A DNA stretch of 64,000 bases from Margaritifera margaritifera (Eukaryota; Mollusca; Bivalvia; Unionida; Margaritiferidae), in NCBI GenBank assembly GCA_029931535.1, contig JAQPZY010000425.1:62001-126000 (forward strand), read 5' to 3'. Positions 1-10,279 of the stretch are shown piece after piece. A program made the position numbers and the translations under genes. The notes beneath the pieces were generated by a model. It saw only the letters and a program-made list of their open reading frames with translations. It made no database searches and was not told the DNA's origin. How positions within the stretch are numbered: the stretch's first letter is position 1; every line of letters begins with the position of its first letter.

Positions 1-267
1 AGGTGATTACGACTTACATCTTTCGTTGAATTATATTTTTTTTTTTTTATCAAACTGCATTTAATTAAATCTTTGATTCAACCGAATAGCAGTTTATGTA
101 CATGCATACATTTGTGAACAAGTGCATAATTAGGAGCAAGTACGTTTCCGTTAAATGAGGCGTTCATGGTTAACAATTTGTCCAGAGTTAATGTTATGCA
201 TTTTAGCCTCTTTCTCGAATATTACAACAGGCATGCTCATCACTTAATCTTAATAACTAATCAATTC

Positions 268-325
<58 letters not shown>

Positions 326-327
326 AG
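1..327. other. Probable intron with (TTA)n tract before the VMO1-like exon
   Basis: No coding signal is visible. A perfect TTA/ATT trinucleotide run at about 269-324 ends directly at the splice acceptor AG (326-327) of the next exon, so the microsatellite sits where the pyrimidine-rich tract should be. The open frame running through it is only a poly-leucine shadow of the repeat. Confidence 0.6.
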
Positions 328-567
328 GGTGGCGGAGATGATACCGGTGTCAATGCTGTAAAGTTTTCGTGCATATTGACCGGTTCTTTGGAGTACATTC
401 TTGCCCCTAGTGATGGCGAAGGTCCATCCGGTTCCTATGGAAGTTGGAGTGACAGTTGTCTACTCGGATATGCTATTTGTGGCTTAAGGACCAAGATAGA
501 GAGTAGTCAGGGTGGAGGAGATGACACGGCATTAGATGATGTCCAGTTTTATTGTTGCGAATTGTGA
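328..567 (+). CDS. VMO1: Terminal exon of a vitelline membrane outer layer protein 1 (VMO-I domain) homologue
   Basis: VMO-I proteins are small secreted beta-prism proteins, first known from the outer layer of the egg vitelline membrane and found widely in animals. The exon opens after an AG acceptor at 326-327 and runs 79 codons to TGA. It carries two copies of the family's internal repeat signature: GGGDDTGVNAVKFSC near the start and GGGDDTALDDVQFYCC at the end. Between them lies a GSYGSWSDSC...ICGLRTKIE segment. The closing CC pair just before the stop is typical of the family C-terminus. Only about the last third of a usual domain of some 180 residues is present, so earlier exons must lie left of the window. 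No frameshift or internal stop is seen, so the exon looks functional. The family call is from motif recognition and is strong; function in this animal is inference. Confidence 0.88.
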   Translation, partial: GGGDDTGVNAVKFSCILTGSLEYILAPSDGEGPSGSYGSWSDSCLLGYAICGLRTKIESSQGGGDDTALDDVQFYCCEL

Positions 568-1424
568 AGGACGATTTGAATAATTACTTTAGTGCTCTTC
601 CATATTGTCGTGCTTGTTGTATCACTCGAGTCAGACAACCAGTACTACCATAACGTGCAAAGGAAAATATATTTTTTCGAAACAGCTTATCACATACAAC
701 TAATTAAAACCTTTTGTATGGTAAAGAAGAAATATTCCAATGATATTGTTAAATATGTTATGCGTAGCACAATATATGTTCAACATATATAAACCTTATC
801 TCCCGTCTCCTCTGTCAAAAAGTTATAAATTAAATTTGTTATTATTTGGCTTCTGGTATTCCTTGTAACTTAGTGTATGGTTACATTTATTTTTTTGGTC
901 TTTATGTATATTTTGGTCTTTATGTTCAGTCTTCATATTGTGTTATTTCAAACTGCATACAATATTTTATTTCCGTAATAACATAACATTCTTTGCCTTT
1001 TTGTGAATACTTGAAAAAGTTTGAAGATATACATATAAGGAGAAATATGGCCGCAGTCTGAAAGTCAATTGCAACTTCGAGATCAATCCTAACGCTCTTA
1101 CCATTCGGACTACTTCGGTTATTTACGAAACAATAATTAACCGAGAGGTTACGAACGATCGAACTATTTTTCTTCATTCGCAACAACTCCGTCAATCCTC
1201 CATCAATCAAATCGCAGAAATAGTAAAGGTGGTCCGAGTAGATCGGGTTTCTTTCTTGCGGAGAAATTTTGGGCAGAAAAAATGTATGATTTTTCTGTAC
1301 ATTACTGCACCAATATTCATCTGAGTCATATTTTGTCTCGCATAAATAGCCGAGGTACTTCTGAATGTCTGAAAGTTATATACATCCTACAGGTGGACAG
1401 AACTCCAGCGATCAAGATAGATTA

Positions 1425-1426
<2 letters not shown>
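568..1426 (+). other. 3' flank/UTR of the VMO1-like gene; no other gene seen
   Basis: AT-rich sequence follows the TGA. An ATTAAA-like hexamer lies near 829, but no clear canonical polyadenylation site can be singled out. The open frames here are short and show no family features. Confidence 0.4.

Positions 1427-1502
<76 letters not shown>
1427..1502. repeat. (TA)n microsatellite
   Basis: Uninterrupted TA dinucleotide tract of about 76 bp. It is followed by a C-run, an A-run and a short (AAAT)n tract at 1521-1552. Confidence 0.97.
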
Positions 1503-1504
<2 letters not shown>

Positions 1505-1649
1505 CATCTGGTCCGAATCCCCCCCCCAAAAAAAATAAATAAATAAATAAATAACAAATCCTTTATAATTCTCCTGAGACTTACACTGATGGCTGCACAC
1601 CACAAGGATATTCTGAGCAAACATCCTTGTCTATAGTACATACATGTTC

Positions 1650-2271
1650 TGTTACGATTCTAGGTCTTAACATATGTAACAGAAAAAAGTGAAACCAATA
1701 AAATCAAGTAAAATCAGCAAGCAATTAATTTCCAGACAATTAAAGTGAACATTCAAAAGACTCTTACAATTTGTAAGTTAAATTCCAAATAATCCTAAAT
1801 GTCCTAATCACAAGTCCAAAATAACAGAATGTTCCGAATGAATTCCAATAGCCTTGAATATCCTGATGTACCACAAAGATGTAGTCCAGAATGTATTTGA
1901 ATGATTTCACATAAATCCAAAATAATGTTTTAATCCAAAAGTCAATAAGCACTTTAGTATTTCCAATGAATATTTGTAAACAAATAATTCCTGTCAAATT
2001 ATATCTGATTTCAACAACACAACTGTAATTACTCAAATTGATTCCTTACATATATATGCCTACATGACCTATGAGTAATTCTAATGGGAAAATACTGGCC
2101 TACCTGACAAATATGTCACAAAAATCTAATTGCTAAAGCCTATGAAAATACAGGCCTACCTGACACAATCACAACTTACAAGCGTGGAAAAAAGATAAAC
2201 AGGTATTTTGAAATAACCATACAACTTACAATCATAGACAAAAGTTAAGTATGTAAACATCATAGATAGCA
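1650..2271 (-). repeat. Diverged 3' LTR of the decayed element
   Basis: It begins TGTTACGAT and ends CATAGATAGCA, keeping the TG...CA termini of the younger LTRs. It is about 622 bp against 759 bp. The part at low coordinates (R/U5 side in element sense) clearly matches 9,383 onward. The U3 side is quite different: it lacks the heat-shock/CACATG unit of the young LTR and instead has a repeated segment around ATACTGGCCTACCTGAC (about 2,090 and 2,150). Confidence 0.82.
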
Positions 2272-2280
2272 CCTCCCCTC
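2272..2280 (-). other. Polypurine tract relic
   Basis: CCTCCCCTC on the + strand, i.e. GAGGGGAGG in element sense, abuts the LTR exactly as in the young copy at 10,142-10,150. It would have primed plus-strand DNA synthesis. Confidence 0.75.
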
Positions 2281-3435
2281 AAGCTTTCTTTTAAATATGC
2301 ATAGGATACTATAATAATCAAAATTACACAGGAAGATGTCTTATAAATGACACTCAGCCTAATTACACAAAATAAGGCAATATAGTACTTCTATACACGA
2401 GAGGGTGCATCTGCGATCACATTATCTTTTTGTTAATGAAAGTAAGGGGATTGTGATCACTGACTAATGTTGTCAAGCAAATATAAAAGCCAAACATTCC
2501 TTCTCCATTGTGGAATAATTTTTTGGGAGCTTGTCTAGATTCTTTTTTTTAAAGAAAAATAGCACACTGGATGATCCACACCATTTGTATCTTCTTGAAT
2601 CAATACTCCACCAACCCCTACATCACTTGCATCAACAGTCATTTAAATAATTGGCTGAAATTTGGTGCAGAAAGAACCGGTGAATTTTTAAGCATGTCCT
2701 TTAATTTATCAAAGGATTCCTGACACTGGTCAGACCAATGAAACCTGGATTTCTTACTCAACAAATTTGTCAAAGGTTCGGCAATTATGGAAAAATTTAA
2801 ATACAATTTCCGATAATATCCAGCCATACCTAAAAATCGCATCAGTTGTTTTTTTTAAATATACAAACAGGCATAGGGAATTCCGAGATAATCTTGACCT
2901 TAGCTTTTACAGGTTTAACTTGACTTTGTCCCACAATATATCCTAAAAGCATGGCAAAATACACTTTTGCTTAAGTTAATCGTCAGATTTGCATCACGGA
3001 GTCGATCGAAGAATTTCCGAATGGTTTCCATGTGATTTTCCCAAGTGTCGCTGTAGATGATGAAGTATTCGATTTACGCGTTACAGTTATCTAGACCAGA
3101 TGTTATCATGTTCGTAAGACTCTTGAATGTTGCCGGAGAATTATTTGTCATACCAAAAGGCATACTTTATATTGATAAAGCCCACCTGGAGTTACAAATG
3201 CTGAAACTTCCTTTGCTCATTCTGTGAGTGGAATTTGCCAGAATCGTTTTAAAAGGTCAAACTTGGTGACATATTTCGCATTTCCAGTTTTATCAATGCA
3301 ATCTTCCATCCTTGGTATTGGAAATGAATCCGTTTTTGTGACACTTTTGACTTTTCTATAGTCAGTACACACACGGAATGTATTATCTGGTTTAGGCACA
3401 ATAATACATGGTGAACTCCAGTTACTTTTTGTTCG
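2281..3435 (-). pseudogene. pol: RT/RNase H pseudogene of the decayed Gmr1-like element
   Basis: Two readable blocks remain. At about 3,217-3,440 the frame holds the RT N-terminal motifs (SNWSSPCIIVPKPDNTF, CTDYRK, KFDLLKRFWQIPL). At 2,639-2,842 it holds the RT thumb/connection (MRFLGMAGYY to VLSAPNFSQ). Between them the polymerase active site that reads YIDD in the intact copy is destroyed: the aligned codons at about 3,070 read stop-I-E-Y. The RNase H region (2,400-2,640) has lost sequence and frame. No function is expected. It is useful as an outgroup for dating the young insertion. Confidence 0.85.
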
Positions 3436-3589
3436 ATTTTCTATCTTACTCGCTTTGAACTCTGCCCAGAAGAGTAAAATATGACCACCGTAGTAGAAAT
3501 GTTTTGCCATGTAACGTTTAAAATAAATAAATAGTTGAAAACACACTTATCTCCACTATTTTGCGAATTGGTATCTTGCAGCTGCATTA

Positions 3590-4480
3590 TATTAGAAAGC
3601 CTAGCTAACAAAGAGTGACCACTATACTAACAATACTCTATAATGTTATTTTACTTCATCCAGTGGTGTAGACATGGTCTTGTAGGATGTAATGGTCATG
3701 TAAAGGTTATTATGTACCAATGAAATAAATAATGGATTTTCTACCTTGTCAGTTATAAAGGCTGTTGTTAAGTTTAGCGTATTTAGCTTACAATTAAATT
3801 TAAACTATTTTACATGATATTTCTAACATATATTCAATGATGTAGATAATCCCTTTGAGACTGGATAGGTCATATATAGGTCATTAAGGGCAACTGTGAT
3901 CCAATTACCATTCTCTCGCGTCTTTTTCATGTAGAATTTGACTGGATGACCTGACGAATAAAAAGTGACCACTTTGCTAAAAGTGTTGGATCAAGTATTC
4001 TTTCTTAATCTAGTTTGGTGGTCATTTTCATTTTAGGGAGAAGTCATTAGGTGTTAGGGAACACATTGTCAATTTTCATTTTAGGGAGAAGTCATTACGT
4101 GTTAGGGAACACATTGTCAATTTTAAAATTCTCATTTAATTCTTTGTGCATAGGCTCATTTTATATTTTGTATTTAGGACTTAAAGTTAAATGTATTATT
4201 GTGCGTGAAATTTCTAACAGACATTCCATGACGTAGATAATCTCTTTGAGGGCGCAAAGGTTATATTGGGGTCATAATGCGTAAATGCGGATAAATTACC
4301 ACTTTTTTCGTCTATATTACATTTACGTATTTTGGGTTACCTAGCCAAGAAACAGTTACTTTCACGATGAAAATGTTTTCTCATGTATTCCTGCTTCTGC
4401 TAGTGGGGTGGTCACCTTTTCTTAGGATGCAAAAGTCATTTAGTGTTTGTAAAGGTGCACATCGGATGAAATTAATGATG
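3590..4480 (+). repeat. Diverged tandem repeat, units of about 350-390 bp
   Basis: Landmarks recur in order. CTAGCTAACAAAGAGTGACCAC (3601) is matched by GACGAATAAAAAGTGACCAC (about 3,953) and by CTAGCCAAGAAACAGTTACT (about 4,341). TTTCTAACATATATTCAATG with GTAGATAATC (about 3,820) is matched by TTTCTAACAGACATTCCATG with GTAGATAATC (about 4,211). The units are clearly related but well diverged. The difference in period is explained by a nested 48-bp duplication. Confidence 0.65.
4025..4120. repeat. Two-copy 48-bp tandem duplication
   Basis: Units 4025-4072 and 4073-4120 start TTTTCATTTTAGGG and end CATTGTCAA. They differ at one position (G or C in the middle), so this duplication is far younger than the surrounding array. 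Confidence 0.9.
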
Positions 4481-4648
4481 AAGTTTGCTTTTGGGTTGTA
4501 TGGACGAGAAGGAAGGTGAGAAAGATATTCAATACACTGTCAGAATTCGTTGTAAAGGTCAGTGAAGACATCGTAACAGATGCATCTCCAGTGCATGGCT
4601 TTGCTGGAGTGAGTTGTCCAACAAAACTGTACAATCGCCCTCTTGAAG

Positions 4649-4657
4649 GAAAGGAAG

Positions 4658-4712
<55 letters not shown>

Positions 4713-4717
4713 GGAGA
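4649..4717. repeat. (GA)n microsatellite
   Basis: Near-perfect GA tract with a few AAAG interruptions. It directly precedes a dispersed repeat copy. Confidence 0.95.
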
Positions 4718-4885
4718 GATTGGTCCACCGGCTGTAATATCAGCGTGGAATATTTTAATTTAATTTTGTTGAATCCTTTATCATTTTCTTTCGTTTATGT
4801 CTACATAGATAATGTCTGTGCAGTAACAATATTTCGTCCCCCCTCCCCACCAATTAAGATTTAAATGTGCCTACCTGGTGCTAGA
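4716..4885 (+). repeat. Dispersed repeat family A, copy 1
   Basis: It starts ATTGGTCCACCGGCTGTAAT and continues through TTTAATTTAATTTTGTTGA, TTCGTTTATGTCTACATAGA and CCTACCTGGTGC. The same ordered blocks occur at 5,047 and about 51,372. Family unknown. No coding capacity and no clear terminal repeats. Confidence 0.7.
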
Positions 4886-5046
4886 GAAGGTAACACACTT
4901 AGTGGTCACTAACACACTTTATGGAAACAAAAACCCATACCTACAAACAAACAAATGAGGAAAGGTAGGAATAGGTAATGATTTCTGACCCACAGTGTTC
5001 CTGACCAACACTATTGCACAATGGCCTTTATGCAGAAAAGGAAAGA

Positions 5047-5200
5047 GAAATTGGGCCACCGGCTGCAATATCAGGGTGGAGTTTTTTAATTTAATTTTGT
5101 TGATACTTTTACTATGTTCTTTCGTTTATTCCTATATAGACAATGTCCGTGCACTAGCAATATTTTATGTCATCCCCACCAGTCAAGATTTTCCTGTGCA
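5047..5200 (+). repeat. Dispersed repeat family A, copy 2
   Basis: It starts AAATTGGGCCACCGGCTGCA and follows copy 1 through TTTAATTTAATTTTGTTGA and TTCGTTTATTCCTATATAGA. It lies about 330 bp after copy 1 in the same orientation, so it may be a local tandem duplication rather than a separate insertion. Confidence 0.7.
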
Positions 5201-6369
5201 AAATCCAAAATCATCTCTGTTGTTTTGTGTGACTAAAAAACTCACGGTACTAATTCAACTCCCATAGTAAACCTATGGAAACACCATGATATTAAACATT
5301 CAATAACTTTAAATTTCTAAATGCTCATGATCACACCTATATTTATCGGTATAGACCATTCCTTGATGCAAGCATCTGTGTTAAGAAAACCACTTGAGCT
5401 GCGGCATATTTTGGATCTACATGTGCATGAAACATGTGTTATCCATTCTGCACCTGATGAATCAGGTGCTACTGTTTTTATTGATTGTTCCTAAGTCAAG
5501 TCTATAACAATACTAAAATTGCATGAATACTATCTTGTCTTTATTTTTTTTTAGGTACAGATAGGATATCAAAAGAATATTTTGACTAAAATTTTCCTTT
5601 TCATTATTAACCAATTATGAACCATCAAAGCCGTATATACTCTACTGTATCTTCACCCATTTCTAGACTGATTCACAGTTATTCCATATAAATAGTACCG
5701 TGAGCCATAAAAGGAACCAGATTAAATTTACAATTATCACTTGCAGCAACTGTTGACTAGTCGTTAGTTCGTAACAGATATACGTGATCCTTGAACATTC
5801 TGGCATTTTGGTGAGTACAAATTATTTATTGTCAGCGGTGGAACTTAAAATGAAAAATAAACAGTAATAATAACATATATATACTGACAAGTATTACTGC
5901 GTACATAATTGTTTAAGAACAGAATGAAGAATGCTTTAAATGTCAGGTTCCACTACAAAGCAAACTCCAAAATTTTTATTCGCAATGTTTAATCTTTAAT
6001 GTGTATGGGTAATTAGGTGATGTGAACGTTTTGTAACATCGATGCCGATATATAGAGCAAGTAATTTCAAAATACAAAAAGCTCTTATACTGTCCCAAAT
6101 ATATGTCCCTCCAAGCGCTCCTATCAACCAATCAATCAATCAATCAATCTAATCTAATCTTAGCAATTTTGTTGAATACTTACCCGCACCATTCAATCTA
6201 CGTGGCTACTTTACGGCCACCGAAGATATCAAAACGAGAGGAAAGAAAATAGAAGACAAGTTTCAAAACGCAATCTTTGCCTTTTGAATGATAAGTCATC
6301 TACGTACTTGCATTCTGCCAAAATATCTGACCATCTGCGTTCCATCCGTTTTACTTGACTTTACTTGAC
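5201..6369. other. No gene recognised
   Basis: AT-rich sequence with a short (AATC)n run at 6,125-6,150. The region just before 6,370 may hold a further decayed part of the LINE endonuclease that follows, but I cannot read it. Confidence 0.4.
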
Positions 6370-9200
6370 TTTTTGTAGAACGTTGCTGAAGACCTCAATG
6401 CATGTGATCACTTTCCAATATACTTAGGAAGTTATACTCCCAAACCTCAAGATGGAAATTAGTCAGATTGTTAAATTCCTTGTTTTCAGGCCCTCAGAAA
6501 ATACAATTTGACAGTGGATCTGTTATAAAACATAGTATATTCGATACTCTCATTTACAAAGATACACAAGAATGTTGCTTGGGATACAATACCAACAACT
6601 TCGGCGATATCTAAATATGTGAACAAATAATATTTTGACGATGCTTGCAAAGACAGAATCAGAGATAGTAAAATGGTCCTTACAATCTTCTTTGCTTCCA
6701 TCAGCTGAAAATCAAAATATATATAATATATACCGAGCTAATATTCGTCGTACTATTAGAGAGAGCAAGATGTTTTCATCGAGATCCTATGTTTCTAGGT
6801 TGAACTCTTCGGCTTCTATTAAATCAGCATGGAATATGGTGCGGAAAAACAAAGGCAAAAATAGAAACAACTGTAGCAACTTCTTACGGAAATTTGATGA
6901 ATTGGTCACAACCCTACCAGAAATTTCAGATACATTGACCAAAATCGTCTAAAAATAACTCCTCACACGACAACTATTCTGAAAACTTCCGTTGTGTCTA
7001 AAAACCTGAAAGAAAAGGTTCCTCTAAATTTCAAGTCTTCTATAAATCTTTCATTCTCAGAGAACTGCAAGACTCTCTTGATCAGTCTCAACACTCTTTA
7101 GCAGGATAAATGGCTTCCATTATCAATTTTTGAAACACTTTCCTGATACATCTCTCAATACACTACTAAACATTTTCAATATAATTTTAGGAATCTGGCG
7201 ACTTCCCCGCAGTTGTGGCAAGAAGCAACATTGCTACCAGTGTCTAAATCAGAAAAGGACCATACGACCCTTCCAACTATCGTCCAATATCTGCTACAAG
7301 CTATATTTTTGAAAAACCACGGAACGAATGATAAATGAAAAGCCCCTCTGGTATCTTGAATGCAACAAACTACAATGAAAGTGGATTCAGGCGCCAGAGA
7401 CACACTGTTGACCATATAGTCAGACTTTAAGCATTTATTGGAGAAGCTTTTATAAAAAAAAAAAAAAAAAACAAAAAAAAAAACAAAAAAAAAAAAACGT
7501 ATAGTAGCCATCAATTTGACTTGGAAATAACTTACGACAGTGCATGGAATTACGGCATAATTAATGGCCTACTCAACTTAGGTATTAGCGGCCAACTATC
7601 TATGTATATTTCAAAATTTTCAGAGTTAAGGTGTAATAGATATTATCATGATGCTAATATACCTCCGACCAGCATATTGCCAGTCACCCTTTTTAACATT
7701 AAAATTAAAAACATAATGAAATCCTTAATTCAGGTAATAACTGCTCATTAGATGTCGACGACTTTTAGATCGGCTGTAGATCAGAGAATATGCATAATTT
7801 TGAACGTCAGGACACATATACTTAAATAGAGTCCATAAATTGGCAGAAGAAAACGGATTCATGTTTTCGACAGCTAAAACATTTTGTATGGACTTTTTAC
7901 ACAGAATTCATGACGACCCAAAGCTTTATCTGGGCGGTTCGCTTATCCCTGTTGTGGAGGATACAACATTTTTAGATCTAAATTTGACTATGGCTCGATT
8001 GTGGATGGAGCAGCTTGTACATCTTACTTGCAGATGCTTGATCCTAGACAAAGTCAGGGACCTCGAAAGCCTCTATGCTGAGGCAAACGAACCATTACTA
8101 ATCTTTGAGTAACGAAAATGGCACTTCATTATACTACCAAACAGTCCTCTAATCCATCTAATCCCGCATATGATGTCGTCTTCAAGCAAAGTACAACACC
8201 TTGTAAACTCAGAAAAGCAAATTCCACCTTTTGGCATACGAATTCGTCTTCACACAAAAGAAGCAAAAACAATCTTGCAAATACTGAAAAATTCTATATT
8301 CCCAAATCTCCACTATGGTTATCAAATCCCCCCCCCCCCATAAAAAAATAATATTTGATATTTGTCAGTTCAAAACTCTCTAGCAAATCTTTTCGTTTTT
8401 CAGAGTAAATTCGATTAAATCAGAGCCCACTATCGCGAACTTACGTCCTTGTATACAGACGATTCGAAAAATGGACACTAGGTTGGAGCTGCCATTACAA
8501 CACACCACGACACCATCTAGAGCCTGTTACCAGATAAAGCCTCCATTTTTATCAGCATAAATTACAGTCATGCTCAGATCTTTGAACTACATTGAAACCT
8601 TAATTAATGATATTTTCGGATTCTCTTGCCACACTGTAATGTCTGAAGTTTGACAACCCATTAATATTCCAAATCTTACAGAAACATGATCTGCTCATAA
8701 AATCCGGATAAAAGTATTCTGTACAGTTTTCTACCCAGTCGCATTTGTATTAAAGACAGGGTCTATAAAGAAGCCAAACCTGCTTGCAGTCAACCATAAG
8801 CGAATTAAAGATTCCATACACTGATTTCAAATACTGTATAAACCAAGATATTCTTCATACTTAGAAAAATATTTGGGAAGAAAACTCAACAAGAAGCTTC
8901 GGAGCATCAAATCCATTTGTGGAGAGTGGCATCTCTAATATAGAACAAATCGCAGAGACGAGGCGGTATTGTGCAGATAGCGTATCTGACACGCATACCT
9001 CTCTCCTTTATAACTCATGAAGGGTGAACACATTATTGTCGATCTCTCGAGTTCCACCCTGTTTGACAGAATTTTGTAAAAAAAAAGTTGTATGAGAATT
9101 CAACTGAGAAACGTTATAATGATGTACCACTAGAGACAAACTTGGATGTTTTGAGGGAATGCCGTTTATGGAGCAAATTTCGACCACATGTTTTTAAGGT
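6370..9200 (+). pseudogene. Decayed jockey-like non-LTR retrotransposon (LINE), ORF2 remnant
   Basis: Reading several frames in order gives a typical LINE ORF2. First comes the end of an APE endonuclease (CDHFPI at about 6,409, matching the family SDHFPI motif). Then the linker (YRANIRRTIRESK, SAWNMVRKNKGK at 6,720-6,870). RT blocks follow at about 7,270-7,420 (SNYRPIS-like, FRRQRHTVDH) and 7,512-7,720 (FDLEITYDSAWNYG, VTLFNIKIKNIMKSL). A downstream connection (ENGFMFSTAKTFCMDF, about 7,844) leads to an RNase H-like start (SLYTDDSKNG, about 8,450). The C-terminus reads LRECRLWSK near 9,170. Stops and frameshifts occur every 50-200 bp, and an A-rich insertion (7,453-7,497) splits the RT. The element cannot be active. 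Assignment to the jockey/I-like group is from motif memory. Confidence 0.82.
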
Positions 9201-9222
9201 TTTTACATTTTTTACTTTTTAT

Positions 9223-9334
<112 letters not shown>

Positions 9335-9378
9335 GTGCGTGTATGTGTGTGTACGTTACATGCGTATATAATTTGTGA

Positions 9379-9382
9379 CTAT
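9379..9382. other. Target-site duplication, left copy (CTAT)
   Basis: CTAT directly before the left LTR equals CTAT at 16,051-16,054 directly after the right LTR. A 4-bp duplication fits some Ty3/gypsy lineages. The sequence context is AT-rich, so a chance match is possible. Confidence 0.65.
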
Positions 9383-10141
9383 TGTTACGACTCTATGGTC
9401 TAAGAAAAATGTAACAGAAAGAAAGTGAAACCAACAAATCAAGTAAAAATCAACAAGCAATTTATTACTAGATAATTAAAATGAAAAATCAAAAAGTCAC
9501 TTACAGTAATGTGTTTTGAAATCCTAATAATCCAATAAGAATGATTGTTCTAATCACAAGTCCTAAATATAGAATGTGTTCTTGAATGTTATTATGTGCC
9601 AATGGTCTCCAAAGTCCTGATGTACTAGAAATCTTGATGTGCTGAAGTCAAAATGAAGTATTCCAAAATCTCTGAATAAGTTCACATAAATTCCAAAATT
9701 GTCAATTAAAAATCCAAAATCCAAAAGTTTATGAGCACTGTTATAATCCAATGAATATTTAAAATAATTCCTCTCTTAGAATTTGGAATGAATTTTTACA
9801 ACTGTAATAGCTCTTTACAAGACTGATGGTAATGTCAAAACTGAATAAATGTCCACCAAACATGGTATATATAAAGATTGGTCACATGACAGAATGTTCT
9901 AGATTGGTCACATGACAGAATGTTCTAGAATGTGTGTCATCCTAATGGAATTTTAACTGTAAACAAAATTCAACCTTAACCTTCAAATTGAGAAAACATA
10001 TTGATCAAAACAACCTAATTCAAGGACACTAGTTAAACATGTTTTTCCTGATAACATTAAGATTTAAGCAAATATTAAAGTGAAGAAACATTTATAATTT
10101 CCTAAAATATATATAATATTATATAAACATCATACATAACA
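9383..10141 (-). repeat. 3' LTR of the young element
   Basis: It starts TGTTACGACTCTATGG and ends CATACATAACA on the + strand. It reads the same as 15,292-16,050 with a constant offset of 5,909, and I saw no mismatch. It contains the functional poly(A) signal for the element transcript at 9,461-9,466. Confidence 0.97.
9461..9466 (-). terminator. Poly(A) signal AATAAA in the 3' LTR
   Basis: TTTATT on the + strand gives AATAAA in element sense, about 78 bp before the LTR end. The duplicate at 15,370-15,375 lies in the 5' LTR. This would mark the R/U5 boundary region. Confidence 0.6.
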
Positions 10142-10150
10142 CCTCCCCTC
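10142..10150 (-). other. Polypurine tract of the young element
   Basis: GAGGGGAGG in element sense, immediately before the 3' LTR TGTTATG. It is the plus-strand primer of reverse transcription and is the same as the relic at 2,272-2,280. Confidence 0.9.
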
Positions 10151-10279
10151 ATGAAGAAAAAGAAAGATTTATGTAATAAAGCTTTCTTTTGAATATACAT
10201 CTAATACTATAATAACCAAAATTACATAAGAACATGTTTTATGATACTGGACTTAATTACATCAAGCAATATTACATTT

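Larger units (their letters stand above)
1650..3435 (-). mobile_element. Decayed 3' portion of a Gmr1-like Ty3/gypsy LTR retrotransposon
   Basis: This is a second, older relative of the intact-looking element at 9,383-16,050, in the same orientation. It holds an LTR (1650-2271), a polypurine tract relic and diverged RNase H and RT sequence, colinear with 10,142 to about 11,440 of the young element. Similarity stops near 3,435, inside the N-terminal part of RT. Integrase, protease, gag and the other LTR are missing, so the copy was truncated or split by a rearrangement. Gaps, stops and substitutions are frequent. Confidence 0.85.

Noticed and set aside
9563..9751. 62-codon open frame present identically in both LTRs (also 15,472-15,660)
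   Set aside because: Low-complexity Phe/Asp-rich frame in non-coding LTR sequence; duplicated only because LTRs are copies.
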